Assembly (NCBI GenBank): GCA_003669575.1
Contig: QWOR01000044.1
Coordinates: forward strand, 1-15,324
From: Planctomycetota bacterium
GTDB taxonomy: Bacteria > Planctomycetota > Planctomycetia > Planctomycetales > Planctomycetaceae
DNA length: 15,324 nucleotides
Direction of reading: 5' to 3'
Part shown: positions 1-8,083 of the stretch, piece by piece
Numbering within the stretch: the stretch's first letter is position 1
Layout: each line of letters begins with the position of its first letter
The notes under the pieces: generated by a model
The model's input: only the letters and a program-made list of their open reading frames with translations
Database searches by the model: none
What the model was told of the DNA's origin: nothing
Made by a program: the position numbers and the translations under genes

Positions 1-1
1 G

Positions 2-3000
2 CTCGACATGGACTGGCCACGTCGAACCACTCTGGTCTATCTCAATCGTGAATTCGTCCCGATCGACACCCTGCGTGAGCCAGCTATGCGGACGGGGCAG
101 GGAGAGCCACTGACAATCTACATCGAGAATCGCAGTGGCAGATTACCTGCAAAGGTCTTCTTTGAACGTAAGACACTCAACGGAGAGCGAGAGCAGGGCG
201 AGCTGAGGCAAACGACGTTGAATGATGCACAGGGCCGCCCACATCAGGTCGCCGTCGCCAGCCCTCCGTCTCTCGCCAGTTTTGAGTTCAGGGCTCACGG
301 CGGCGATGATGGCCGGGCTCCCTGGTTGATGTTCAACGTCGTCCCGCCTCCCCGCGTGCAATCATTCGAGATCACCCTGACACCCCCCAGATACGCGGGG
401 CGTCCCCCGGAAACATCGACCAGTGGAGTGGGCCACTTGCAGGGACTGGTCGGTAGCCAGGTTCACATCAAATGCCGGACAACAACTCCCCTGCAGTCCG
501 CCATTCTGAAGAAAGACAACGAACCCCGGCAGACGTTGACCCTCAGCGAGAATCGCCAGGAGTTCGTCCTCGATTGGACGATCACAGCTGCGGAACGTTC
601 GACCTACTGGCTCGATCTGGCCGACTCACTCGGCCTTCGCGTTAGCAATCCGCCACGCTACGAAATCCGAGGGGTCGCCGACCAGGAGCCCGTCGTGTCA
701 CTCCTCTTGCCCACCTCTGATCTGCGTGTCACTGCCAATGCGGAGATCTCGATCACTGGTGAGGCCCGGGACGATCTCGGACTGCAAACCACGGAGATGG
801 TCTATGAGCTTCCCTCGACCGTTTCAACGACTGAGCTCGCGAATACGCCACTCAAACTGGATCAACACTCAATTCCATTGGGGCCCCCTCAACCAGGCAA
901 TCTGGAGCAGGCCATCCAGACCACCTGGAAACTCTCCGAACTGAACCTCCCCGCCGGGACACAGGTTCGCTTCTGGCTTCAGGCCAGAGATGCATGTGAT
1001 CTGCATGGGATGAATGGACAGATCGGCCGCAGTGCGGTGCGGGTTCTGTCGATCCTTACACCGGAAGAGAAGCAACAGGAGTTCAGCGGTCAGCAGAACC
1101 AGATTGCCGAACGCCTTAACCAATTGCGAGACAAACAGGCGACACTCGAGCAGTCGACTCGCGAGATCATTGAACAGTGGAAATCAATCGGCTCACTGCG
1201 TCCCGCCGAAATTCACGAGCTGGAGGACCTGCAGACCAAACAGAAGGAACTGTCCCACGAGATGGGGCAGGGTACAAACAGCGTACTCGGCGAGCTGAAG
1301 GCCCTGCAGCAGGCCAGAACAACCAACCAGCTGAGCGACCCGCAATCGAGTGAATCGCTCACCCGATGGGAAGCGACGCTCACACCACTGGCCGAAGAAG
1401 TACTGCCAGCCGTCCTCGCGCAGCTTGATGCCACTCGGCAGGGTGTCGTCCAGAGCGCTACCAACCAGCCTCGATCCAAAGAACAGACCGCGGCAGCACT
1501 GGACCAGGCCCACGCGGGACAAGTGCGTACTCTCGACGACCTGTCGCAGCTGTCGTCGGAATTGGCCCAGTGGCGTCGCGATGAAGACCTCGACAAGCGT
1601 CTGGACGACATCGCTCGCCGTCAGGCCGAACTGCGGGAGCAGTCGCTGTCCATCGGCCAACAGACATCCGCCAAGGCTCTTGCCGAACTCTCGTCCCAGG
1701 AGCAGGCGGATCTCTCCCGCGCGGCGGATCGTCAGATCAGCCTCGCCCGTGATGTCGAACATCTGTCCTCTCAACTGGAAGCCACCTCACCCAAATCCGA
1801 GCAGTCTCCGAACAACTTCGCCGTGGCAACGACGGCGAAGCAACTGGCTGACCTGTCCGTCGCAGCCACAATGCGAAATGCCTCCGAGGCACTCCGACAG
1901 AACCACATTCAATCTGCCACTGACGCCCAGCAGAAACTCATCGACACTCTGGAGCAGTTGAAAATTGGCATCGAGCGACAGCGGGCTGAGTCGGCCCGCG
2001 GCGATCTGGAAACACTTCGCAAGTCGATCCAGGAGACCGAGGAACTGGCTCGTCGGCAATCCGAGCTGCGCCGCCGCACCGCCTCCCTCGTGCCGCCATC
2101 GGCCGACAGTCAACGTGCTGCAGAAGCGATTGAAACACAGAAGCTACAACAGGAACTGGCCGACCAGACCCTGGAGCTTGCTCAGCGGCTGCGACTGGAA
2201 CAGAAATCAAGCACATCAACGGCGGCCCGACGCGCCGGTGAACGCATGCGAGAGGCCCACGAAAGCCTCGAACAGGAAGAAGTCACCGAATCCCTGGAAC
2301 GGCAGTCCGAAGCTCTCGACGAATTGAGAGACGTTCAGGACTCACTGGGAGAGGCATTTAAAGAGGCCAGCGTCAGAGCCGATCAGGAACGTATCAACGC
2401 CGCTGGCCAATTGATCGTTGCTCTGCGTGCCAGGGCCCAGTCCACCCACGAAGAGACAGTTCGGCTGGAACAACTGCGAACGACGCAAGGAAAGTGGACT
2501 CGCAGTCAGTTGAAATCGATTCAGCAGACGGCAGACAGCCAGCGTGATATCGCTCAGAGCTGCGAGCAGGCCGGGAAACAGTTGGGCTCAATCGGGATTC
2601 TTGGACTCTGCATCGACCTCGCGACTGAACACTTTAAGACCGCCGCCACTCAGCTTGATGAACGCAATGCGGGGAGTCAGCCACAAACGCAGCAAGTGGC
2701 CGGTATCCAGCTGCTCGACCAGTTTATCGCCAGTCTGAGTTCACCTTCCTCTCAGTCGCCCCCCCCGGAGCAGAATGGCGCTGAGCAAGAGCAGCCGAAA
2801 TTGAGGAACCAATCGCCTGGGGCCTCTCCGCTGATGGCAGCTGAGGTCCGGCTCCTGCTAAAGATGCAGGAAGATGTTCTCGCCCGGACTCGCGTGCTGG
2901 CCGATTTGAAGTCGAGCGGGCAAAGCCTGACCAACGAGCAGATTTCCGAACTGCATCAGTTGCGAGACCGCCAGAAGCGACTGGTCCAAACGGCCCGCGC

Positions 3001-3064
3001 CATGATCGGTCACGAGAAATCCACGGGTGACACACTCTCTCCCGTCGAGGAGGATCAGCCATGA
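2..3064 (+). CDS. Large coiled-coil envelope protein, DUF4175-like (5' end outside window)
   Basis: The reading frame is open from base 2 and the first ATG (base 8) has no ribosome-binding site, so the true start lies upstream; 1018 residues are visible counting from that ATG. Residues 1-350 look beta-rich, with Ig-like stretches such as VSLLLPTSDLRVTANAEISI. From about residue 351 (TPEEKQQEF) to about 1005 the protein is a nearly continuous Gln/Glu/Arg/Leu-rich coiled coil, broken by a Ser/Pro/Gln linker near residues 915-945. No membrane segment is visible; related large proteins usually carry them at the N-terminus, here missing. The layout resembles the DUF4175-type proteins that in planctomycetes often sit near MoxR ATPase and von Willebrand-domain genes; that is recalled family knowledge, not shown here. 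The stop overlaps the next start by 4 bp (ATGA), implying translational coupling. A role as an envelope scaffold is inferred. The coding call is secure; the family name is tentative. Confidence 0.72.
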   Translation, partial: LDMDWPRRTTLVYLNREFVPIDTLREPAMRTGQGEPLTIYIENRSGRLPAKVFFERKTLNGEREQGELRQTTLNDAQGRPHQVAVASPPSLASFEFRAHGGDDGRAPWLMFNVVPPPRVQSFEITLTPPRYAGRPPETSTSGVGHLQGLVGSQVHIKCRTTTPLQSAILKKDNEPRQTLTLSENRQEFVLDWTITAAERSTYWLDLADSLGLRVSNPPRYEIRGVADQEPVVSLLLPTSDLRVTANAEISITGEARDDLGLQTTEMVYELPSTVSTTELANTPLKLDQHSIPLGPPQPGNLEQAIQTTWKLSELNLPAGTQVRFWLQARDACDLHGMNGQIGRSAVRVLSILTPEEKQQEFSGQQNQIAERLNQLRDKQATLEQSTREIIEQWKSIGSLRPAEIHELEDLQTKQKELSHEMGQGTNSVLGELKALQQARTTNQLSDPQSSESLTRWEATLTPLAEEVLPAVLAQLDATRQGVVQSATNQPRSKEQTAAALDQAHAGQVRTLDDLSQLSSELAQWRRDEDLDKRLDDIARRQAELREQSLSIGQQTSAKALAELSSQEQADLSRAADRQISLARDVEHLSSQLEATSPKSEQSPNNFAVATTAKQLADLSVAATMRNASEALRQNHIQSATDAQQKLIDTLEQLKIGIERQRAESARGDLETLRKSIQETEELARRQSELRRRTASLVPPSADSQRAAEAIETQKLQQELADQTLELAQRLRLEQKSSTSTAARRAGERMREAHESLEQEEVTESLERQSEALDELRDVQDSLGEAFKEASVRADQERINAAGQLIVALRARAQSTHEETVRLEQLRTTQGKWTRSQLKSIQQTADSQRDIAQSCEQAGKQLGSIGILGLCIDLATEHFKTAATQLDERNAGSQPQTQQVAGIQLLDQFIASLSSPSSQSPPPEQNGAEQEQPKLRNQSPGASPLMAAEVRLLLKMQEDVLARTRVLADLKSSGQSLTNEQISELHQLRDRQKRLVQTARAMIGHEKSTGDTLSPVEEDQP
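3048..3053 (+). promoter_or_regulatory. Perfect Shine-Dalgarno inside the upstream gene
   Basis: AGGAGG lies 7 nt before the ATG at 3061, inside the end of the preceding coding region. It fixes the start of the 247-residue gene and supports coupled translation with the upstream gene. Several other genes in the window have no comparable site. Confidence 0.75.
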
Positions 3065-3804
3065 ACCCTTTTGGATGGCACATCCTGACAATCAAGCCTG
3101 GATTACCGATCAGAGTGGTACTATTCGTACTCCTGCTCGCAAGCCTGGCGACCACACGGCGACTGGTCGCCGAAGAGGCTCCAGCTGCCCCAACCGATGC
3201 CTCGCAGACCGAATCGGCTCCCGAATCTCCACCAGCCTCCGAACTACCAATTCCGCCCAAGACAACTTCCCCACCAGAGACTCTGTCCCAGCCTGAAGAC
3301 TGCACCGATCCCGAGCAGATCCTCGAAGATGCCTTGGCAGCTATGGACACCGCTGCTCTGGAGCTGGAAGGCGACTCCGCCACTGACAAAGCCGTGCGTG
3401 AACAGGAACAGGCGGTCACATTGCTGCAGAAGCTGTTGTCGGCGTCCCAGTCTTCATCAGCTAATCCCAAGCCAGCCGCTTCCAGCCAGCCACCTGCTCC
3501 AGAGAGCGAATCGGATCAGCCCTCCGCTAATACAAGTTCTGACCCCAACGGCAGCACTGGAAGACGATCCGACGACGAGAACTCACAAGAATCGAGCGAG
3601 AACGTGGCTGGCCCCGCACAATCCGGTGCGTCCGCACTGACCCCCAACATCCGTTCCAACAGCGTCTGGGGGCACCTTCCCCCGCGAGAGCAGGAGTCAC
3701 TGCTGCGTTCGCTGAGTGACAACTTCCTTCCCGAGTATGAGGCTCAGATCAAACGCTACTACGAGGCACTGGCCGAAGGAAAAAGCGGACGAGGAGGGCG
3801 TTGA
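3061..3804 (+). CDS. Exported or membrane-anchored disordered protein coupled to the coiled-coil gene
   Basis: This 247-residue protein starts at an ATG overlapping the previous stop. A perfect AGGAGG lies at 3048-3053, 7 nt before the ATG, the strongest ribosome-binding site seen here, so the start is well supported. Residues 17-30 (IRVVLFVLLLASLA) are hydrophobic and followed by TTRRLVAEEAP, which fits a signal peptide or a single N-terminal membrane anchor. Residues 38-195 are low complexity, rich in Pro, Ser, Ala, Gln and Glu, with one short helical stretch (EQILEDALAAMDTAALELEG). The last 50 residues are ordered-looking and charged (SVWGHLPPREQESLLRSLSD, then an aromatic FLPEYEAQIKRYYEALAE segment). 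A similar tail of the type WG-LPPRE is familiar from proteins next to DUF4175-like genes, though I cannot verify this here. It probably works with the upstream protein outside the membrane. Function unknown. Confidence 0.8.
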   Translation: MNPFGWHILTIKPGLPIRVVLFVLLLASLATTRRLVAEEAPAAPTDASQTESAPESPPASELPIPPKTTSPPETLSQPEDCTDPEQILEDALAAMDTAALELEGDSATDKAVREQEQAVTLLQKLLSASQSSSANPKPAASSQPPAPESESDQPSANTSSDPNGSTGRRSDDENSQESSENVAGPAQSGASALTPNIRSNSVWGHLPPREQESLLRSLSDNFLPEYEAQIKRYYEALAEGKSGRGGR

Positions 3805-3954
3805 TGCTGCTCGAATACGCCCCGCAAGAACTGGAATTCGGCCCCTCTTCAATCTTCTCTCCCACCCGCTGACCATCTCTCCCCACAAACACATCGTTGA
3901 TTTACGACCGGCTGATGTTTGCCGCTCGCCCCTCTCTCTCTGAATGATCATCTC

Positions 3955-4455
3955 ATGTCGTCTCGCATCGGTCTCTACGCAGGCAGTTTCGATCCCGTCA
4001 CTCTGGGACACCTCGACATCATTCGACGCGGTGCCCGTCTCGTGGACAAGCTGATTGTCAGCGTAGGCATCAACCCTGACAAAAGTCCCCTGTTCTCGCC
4101 GACGGAACGGGTTGAGATGTTGCAGTCCGTCCTCAAGGAGATACCGAACGTTGAGGTCGACTGTTTCGAGGGGCTGACCGTCGATCATGTCCACCGTCGC
4201 AAGGCGGGCGTGATGATCCGCGGCATTCGTACCGTCTCCGACATCGAGTCGGAATTCACGATGGCTCTCACCAATCGCACGTTGTCACCTGATATCGAAA
4301 CCGTTTTTCTGATGGCGAGTGAGAAGTATTCACACATCTCCAGTTCGCTCATTAAACAAATCGCTCTGATGGGCAAAGACCATAGCCTCATTCACCTGGA
4401 GCAGTTTATCCCGAAAGAGGTCATTCCCCTCCTCATGGCCAAGTCTCGCCACTGA
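3955..4455 (+). CDS. coaD: Phosphopantetheine adenylyltransferase (PPAT)
   Basis: CoaD transfers AMP from ATP to 4'-phosphopantetheine, giving dephospho-CoA, the penultimate step of coenzyme A synthesis in the cytoplasm. From the ATG at 3955 the protein has 166 residues, close to the usual 160. Family signatures are clear: the nucleotidyltransferase motif GSFDPVTLGHLDII at residues 10-23, with His19 of the T-x-GH motif; Lys43 in NPDKSPLF; the MIRGIR segment with Arg89 and Arg92; and the C-terminal HISSSLIKQIA at 128-138. An in-frame TTG at 3919 would add 12 residues, but the family starts just before the GLYAGSFDP strand, so 3955 is chosen. No clear Shine-Dalgarno is present; the upstream sequence is pyrimidine-rich. 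It lies 150 bp after the previous gene and is probably transcribed separately. Identification is very secure. Confidence 0.97.
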   Translation: MSSRIGLYAGSFDPVTLGHLDIIRRGARLVDKLIVSVGINPDKSPLFSPTERVEMLQSVLKEIPNVEVDCFEGLTVDHVHRRKAGVMIRGIRTVSDIESEFTMALTNRTLSPDIETVFLMASEKYSHISSSLIKQIALMGKDHSLIHLEQFIPKEVIPLLMAKSRH

Positions 4456-4521
4456 GTCGCTGCAGGAATTTTCCGTCCCCCCGTCCTTCCCTGGCAGCTT
4501 CAGAGTCGAAAGTTCACCACC

Positions 4522-5370
4522 ATGTCTCTTGTTCGCTGGCTCCATCTCGCCCTCATCCCGACGTTCATCCTCGCAGCACTCAGTGTTCCTCTTTCCGCGG
4601 AGGATGCCCAGCCGACCAGTTTCCCCGAGTTCCCGGGTAAGGTCTCCGACTGGAATGGCTTTGTGCGGCACGACTTCGAGGTCGATGGCAAACCAGTCCT
4701 CGTCGTCTCTCCGAAGACCCCGGCTGCGGGGCGTCCCTGGGTCTGGCATGGCGAGTTCTTCGGTCACAAGCCAGCCCCCGACATCGCACTCCTGCACAAG
4801 GGATTTCACATCGTCTACATGAGTGTCCCGAACATGCTCGGCTCCCCCACAGCTGTGCAGCACTGGAACAAGTTCTACGCCGAATTGACTGGCAAATACG
4901 GCTTTGCCCGCAAGGTCGCACTCGTCGGCCTGAGCCGTGGTGGCCTCTACTGCTACAACTGGGCCATCGCCAATCCCGACAAGGTCGCATGTCTCTACGG
5001 AGACGCCCCCGTGTGCGACTTTAAGAGCTGGCCTGGTGGCAAGGGAGAAGGGAAGGGGAGTCCCGGTGACTGGAAGCTCGTCCTCGACACCTACCATCTC
5101 CCCGACGAGGCTGCTGCTCTCAAATATCCCGGCAATCCGGTCGATAATCTCGCGCCACTGGCCAAGGCCAAGGTCCCATTGCTGCATGTCTACGGAGATG
5201 CCGACGATGTCGTCCCGTGGAAGGAGAACACTGGACTGATCGCCGATCGCTACAAAGCCCTCGGTGGTGACATCACCCTCATCGCCAAACCCGGTGTTGG
5301 CCACCACCCGCACGGACTGGAAGACTCCACGCCCATCGTGGAGTTCATTGAAAAGCATTCGAGGCCATAG
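4522..5370 (+). CDS. Secreted alpha/beta hydrolase
   Basis: This is a 282-residue protein with an N-terminal signal peptide (positive residue at 5, hydrophobic 8-25, likely cleavage near LSAEDA at 24-29), so it should act in the periplasm or outside. The alpha/beta-hydrolase fold is shown by the nucleophile elbow GLSRGG at 136-141 with Ser138, an acid-loop segment HVYGDADDVVPW at 222-233 (Asp226 or Asp229 as the acid) and a late GVGHHPHG at 258-265 supplying the catalytic His (261 or 262 most likely). A full catalytic triad is therefore plausible. The family includes esterases, peptidases and polysaccharide-side-chain esterases; the substrate cannot be told. It follows coaD by 66 bp. There is no Shine-Dalgarno before the ATG, but the signal peptide begins right there, supporting the start. 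A long antisense frame over it is a codon-bias artefact. Confidence 0.88.
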   Translation: MSLVRWLHLALIPTFILAALSVPLSAEDAQPTSFPEFPGKVSDWNGFVRHDFEVDGKPVLVVSPKTPAAGRPWVWHGEFFGHKPAPDIALLHKGFHIVYMSVPNMLGSPTAVQHWNKFYAELTGKYGFARKVALVGLSRGGLYCYNWAIANPDKVACLYGDAPVCDFKSWPGGKGEGKGSPGDWKLVLDTYHLPDEAAALKYPGNPVDNLAPLAKAKVPLLHVYGDADDVVPWKENTGLIADRYKALGGDITLIAKPGVGHHPHGLEDSTPIVEFIEKHSRP

Positions 5371-5521
5371 TGAACAACAGACTCACCGGCGAATGACCTG
5401 ATCCCGCCGCACACAATAACCAGGCGAGACTGGACAACTCTCCCTCGCACTGTTCAACTTCCTGCGTCTCGGCCTCCCATCCGCCGACCGAGAACTTCAC
5501 GGCAGTCGTCACGAGTCAGCG

Positions 5522-6571
5522 ATGAATTCTCCTTCACAATCGGCACCACAGATCACGCTGACGCCGGTTCCGTGCCCCCTCTGTGATTGCACAGAGTCGA
5601 CCCGGCTGCTTGTCGTCCCCGACTGGTACTGCGGACTCCAGGGGAGCGACGACTTCGCCATCGCCCGCTGCAACTCTTGCGGCCATGTCTACATGAATCC
5701 GGCTCCGACGCCGGATTCGATCCCGGCGTGTTACCCGGAGGGCTACGCGCCGCACCAGTCGACAGCCGAGGGCGTATCGACTCCCTCGATGGCTGCTGCG
5801 GCAACCGCTCCTGCGAAGGAAGCCAAATCCCCCTGGTATCTTTCAACGTTCGTACGATCGATTCCCGGCCTGAGAAGCCTGTACTACTGGCTGACCGATA
5901 CGCGAAGCCAGCCGGTGCCTCCCGGATCGGGACAGGGCAGGAGATCTCTGGAAATCGGCTGTGGCGCCGGAAACTACCTGGTCGCACTCAGAGATGCAGG
6001 GTGGCAACCCGAGGGACTGGATCTCGTTGCAGCGGCCGTTGAGGTCTCACGCACCCGTGGGTTCGCAGTCCACCACGGTCTGCTCGAATCGTATCCCGCG
6101 AAGGACGGCTCATATGACGGCGTCTTCGCCTGGATGGTCATGGAGCATGTGCCACGTCCGCGCGAAACGCTTTCACTGATGCATCGGATCATGAAACCTG
6201 ATGGGATTCTCGGTATCAGCGTGCCAAACTTCGCAGGTCTTGAGCGACGGGTATTTGGCCGTTACTGGTCGGCGATGGAGTTGCCCCGTCACCTGCAGCA
6301 ATACACACCCAAAGCCATTCACAAGCTCCTCCAGGAGGTTGGCTTCAACGATATCGAGATTATTTTCCAACCCACTCTCGCCGATTTATACGGAAGCCTT
6401 GGGTATTGGCTGCGGGAACGGATGCCGAATCGATCATGGGGGCCAAAACTGGTTGACTGGTTCTTTCTGAATCCTCCTCTGGTGGTCACCCTGCTACTGG
6501 CTCCACTGGCCCGGTTACAGTCGCTGTTCCATTTGAGCAGTCGAATCACGATCTTTGCCAGAAAACGCTAA
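5522..6571 (+). CDS. Class I SAM-dependent methyltransferase with N-terminal Cys4 module
   Basis: A 349-residue cytoplasmic protein. The N-terminus carries a probable zinc-binding pair CPLC (18-21) and CNSC (50-53), followed by GHVYMNPAP, a layout typical of sugar methyltransferases that act on nucleotide- or lipid-linked glycans. After a Ser/Ala-rich linker (about 80-102) comes a Rossmann methyltransferase domain: motif I LEIGCGAGNY at 143-152, the acidic residue Asp167 in PEGLDLV, motif II-like YDGVFAWMVMEHV at 198-210, and the post-motif KPDGILGISVPN at 225-236. A C-terminal hydrophobic stretch (NPPLVVTLLLAPLARLQSLF, 317-336) may touch the membrane. A glycosyltransferase gene faces it on the opposite strand 88 bp away, so action on a surface polysaccharide is plausible, but the substrate is inferred. 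The start ATG lacks a good ribosome-binding site; the zinc pair begins 18 residues later, so little could be missing. Confidence 0.88.
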   Translation: MNSPSQSAPQITLTPVPCPLCDCTESTRLLVVPDWYCGLQGSDDFAIARCNSCGHVYMNPAPTPDSIPACYPEGYAPHQSTAEGVSTPSMAAAATAPAKEAKSPWYLSTFVRSIPGLRSLYYWLTDTRSQPVPPGSGQGRRSLEIGCGAGNYLVALRDAGWQPEGLDLVAAAVEVSRTRGFAVHHGLLESYPAKDGSYDGVFAWMVMEHVPRPRETLSLMHRIMKPDGILGISVPNFAGLERRVFGRYWSAMELPRHLQQYTPKAIHKLLQEVGFNDIEIIFQPTLADLYGSLGYWLRERMPNRSWGPKLVDWFFLNPPLVVTLLLAPLARLQSLFHLSSRITIFARKR

Positions 6572-6659
6572 AGGACGTAGTTCATGGTCCACATGACGCT
6601 GCCCCTCACCCCAATCACACACCTGTGGAAGAACTGATGACAGTCTTCTTCATTTGCGA

Positions 6660-7709
6660 TCAGCGATTCGACGACATCATTTCCAGCAACGCCGCCTCGT
6701 AGCGAGGATAATTCGCCTCAATCGAATATTTTTCCGATGCCGTCACTCGAGCGGCTGCTCCCACGGCTCGGCGCAGCTTGTCGTCCGTAAGCAACTGCCT
6801 CAAATACGCCTCCCACTCTTCATCAGTTGATGCAATAAAACCGTTCTGCCCATGCGTCACAATGGTGGAATTCACGCCAACAGGCGACGCGACGGCGGGG
6901 ATCCCAATCGCCATGTACTGAATCAACTTGAGCCCACACTTGTACTTGTCCCATTCCGAATGAGCGTGTAACGGCATTAAACCAATATCAAATTCACCCA
7001 GGTGCCCCATCTCCGTTTCAGGATTCCACACGATCTTGCGAACCGAAACCCCGCTGAGATCAAGAGCCTCCAACGGCTCAAAACTCCCGGCAATGACAAC
7101 CAGTTCGAACAGGTACTCTCTCGCCAGGTGCCGCAGAGCAGGCGCAGCCACCTGAAGGTACTGCAGATTTCCTGTCGTTCCGATCCAGCCGATCTGCGTG
7201 ACTCGATCGGGGTTCGACGACCAGACTTTTTCTTTGTAACGAGCCATCTCAACGCAGGTTGGCAGGAGTAATGTCCGTGGATTCCTTGAAGCAGCCCACT
7301 CCTGAATGAACGGGTTTCCGCAGACAATCAGGTCAGCCAACCGAGCTAGCTGCTCGAACTTCTCGGGATAGCGAAGAAAAACTCCGTCATCCAAGTCGAG
7401 TACCAACTTCCCAGCTGTTGAATGAAACCGTTTCTCAAGATCAAACGTCGGATTATCAAAGATCTCCCTTTCCACAATAACGATCTCATCCCCTTGAAGC
7501 CGCGACCGCCACCACTGGCAGTATCTCACCCCCCGTTTCAGCAGCTGGCTGGGTCGAAACCCCAGCCAAGGAATCCAGTCATATTTCTGGGGGAAACTGT
7601 TGGCCACGCGGCACTGATGCCCCGCATGTCGGAAATGAACGACATATGGGTACATGCGAAACCGGGAGGATGGCGCCCTGTCCCCTGAGCACAACATCAG
7701 AATCTTCAT
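6660..7709 (-). CDS. Glycosyltransferase, GT4-like (GT-B fold)
   Basis: The only confident minus-strand gene, 349 residues with no signal peptide. The N-terminal half begins MKILMLCSGDRAPSSRFRMY, matching the S-x-R-x-R opening of GT4-type enzymes whose first domain binds the acceptor. LVLDLDDGVFLRYPEKF at 102-118 matches the 'D-x-D-D' strand found in this subgroup. The C-terminal donor-binding half has GWIGTTGNLQYL at 174-185, DIGLMPL at 241-247 and KCGLKLIQYMAIGIPAVAS at 257-275, the equivalent of the nucleotide-sugar-binding region (consensus like KSGLKLLEYMACGLPVVAS), followed by GVNSTIVTHGQNGF. It should transfer a sugar from a nucleotide donor at the inner face of the membrane, in synthesis of a surface glycan. 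It converges with the methyltransferase and diverges from the cyclase-fold gene. Donor and acceptor are unknown. Confidence 0.9.
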   Translation of the reverse strand: MKILMLCSGDRAPSSRFRMYPYVVHFRHAGHQCRVANSFPQKYDWIPWLGFRPSQLLKRGVRYCQWWRSRLQGDEIVIVEREIFDNPTFDLEKRFHSTAGKLVLDLDDGVFLRYPEKFEQLARLADLIVCGNPFIQEWAASRNPRTLLLPTCVEMARYKEKVWSSNPDRVTQIGWIGTTGNLQYLQVAAPALRHLAREYLFELVVIAGSFEPLEALDLSGVSVRKIVWNPETEMGHLGEFDIGLMPLHAHSEWDKYKCGLKLIQYMAIGIPAVASPVGVNSTIVTHGQNGFIASTDEEWEAYLRQLLTDDKLRRAVGAAARVTASEKYSIEANYPRYEAALLEMMSSNR

Positions 7710-7813
7710 GGACTCTTCTCTTCAGCAAAGAAGAGCCTGGAGGCCTCGGCTGATCTTGTTGGCAGAATCTCGTTCATTGCCCACTCCCGAGTTCCCTCCT
7801 CGCGCCGGACAGT

Positions 7814-7832
7814 TTGTGAGGATCTCTCACAA
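7814..7832. promoter_or_regulatory. Inverted repeat, candidate operator
   Basis: TTGTGAG and CTCACAA are perfect 7-bp complementary arms around GATCT. It superficially resembles a CRP-type site (TGTGA-N6-TCACA), but the spacer between those pentamers is 7, not 6. It lies about 105 bp upstream of the glycosyltransferase start and 330 bp upstream of the cyclase-fold gene. A dimeric regulator site is inferred. Confidence 0.4.
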
Positions 7833-7998
7833 TCACTGCACAACATGACTGTGATTCCACAATGCCGCAACCCTCGTCGCAAATGAATCCGGGTAATCGG
7901 TCGTCAAAACACACGAATTGAGGCCATGATTCATTGCAATCAACCGATTGGACGATGATGTCTATGATAATCAAGGGCAAGCTCCGGATCCTATCGAA

Positions 7999-8018
7999 CA
8001 CTGATTCTCAACTCAGTG
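7999..8018. repeat. Short inverted repeat (6-bp arms)
   Basis: CACTGA at 7999-8004 and TCAGTG at 8013-8018 are perfect complements with an 8-nt spacer. The arms are short enough to arise by chance; it is listed because it sits in the same regulatory gap as stronger palindromes. Confidence 0.25.
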
Positions 8019-8058
8019 GTTCTACAATTGCCAACTCACAATCATTGGGATTGGAGCC

Positions 8059-8083
8059 ATCTGCAGGACTGAGTCTTGCAGAT
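8059..8083. promoter_or_regulatory. 25-bp near-perfect palindrome, candidate operator
   Basis: The left arm is ATCTGCAGGACT (8059-8070), the centre is G8071 and the right arm is AGTCTTGCAGAT (8072-8083). Eleven of twelve positions are complementary; the exception (G8066 with T8076) would be a G-U pair in RNA. The odd centre and long arms fit a homodimer or tetramer binding site better than a terminator, because no T-run follows. It ends 15 bp before a GATAAT hexamer and 76 bp before the ATG at 8160, a typical place for a repressor. It could instead act as a 5'-leader hairpin if transcription starts further upstream. Confidence 0.5.

Noticed and set aside
2724..3470. 248-codon minus-strand frame over the junction of the first two genes
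   Set aside because: Ser-rich mirror of the low-complexity coding region on the plus strand; no supporting start signal.
3919..3954. Upstream TTG start for coaD
   Set aside because: Would add 12 residues not expected before the first beta strand of the family; the ATG at 3955 gives normal length.
4459..4498. Stem GCTGC-AGG with CCT-G-GCAGC after coaD as terminator
   Set aside because: Needs a bulged G and a loop of more than 20 nt and is not followed by a T-run.
4330..5358. 342-codon minus-strand open frame opposite the hydrolase and the end of coaD
   Set aside because: It lies entirely antisense to two well-supported genes, has no recognisable domain or ribosome-binding site, and is a usual by-product of GC-rich third positions.
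6582..6596. TCATG-N5-CATGA inverted repeat between the convergent genes as a bidirectional terminator
   Set aside because: Only 5-bp AT-containing arms with no flanking T- or A-run; too weak to call.
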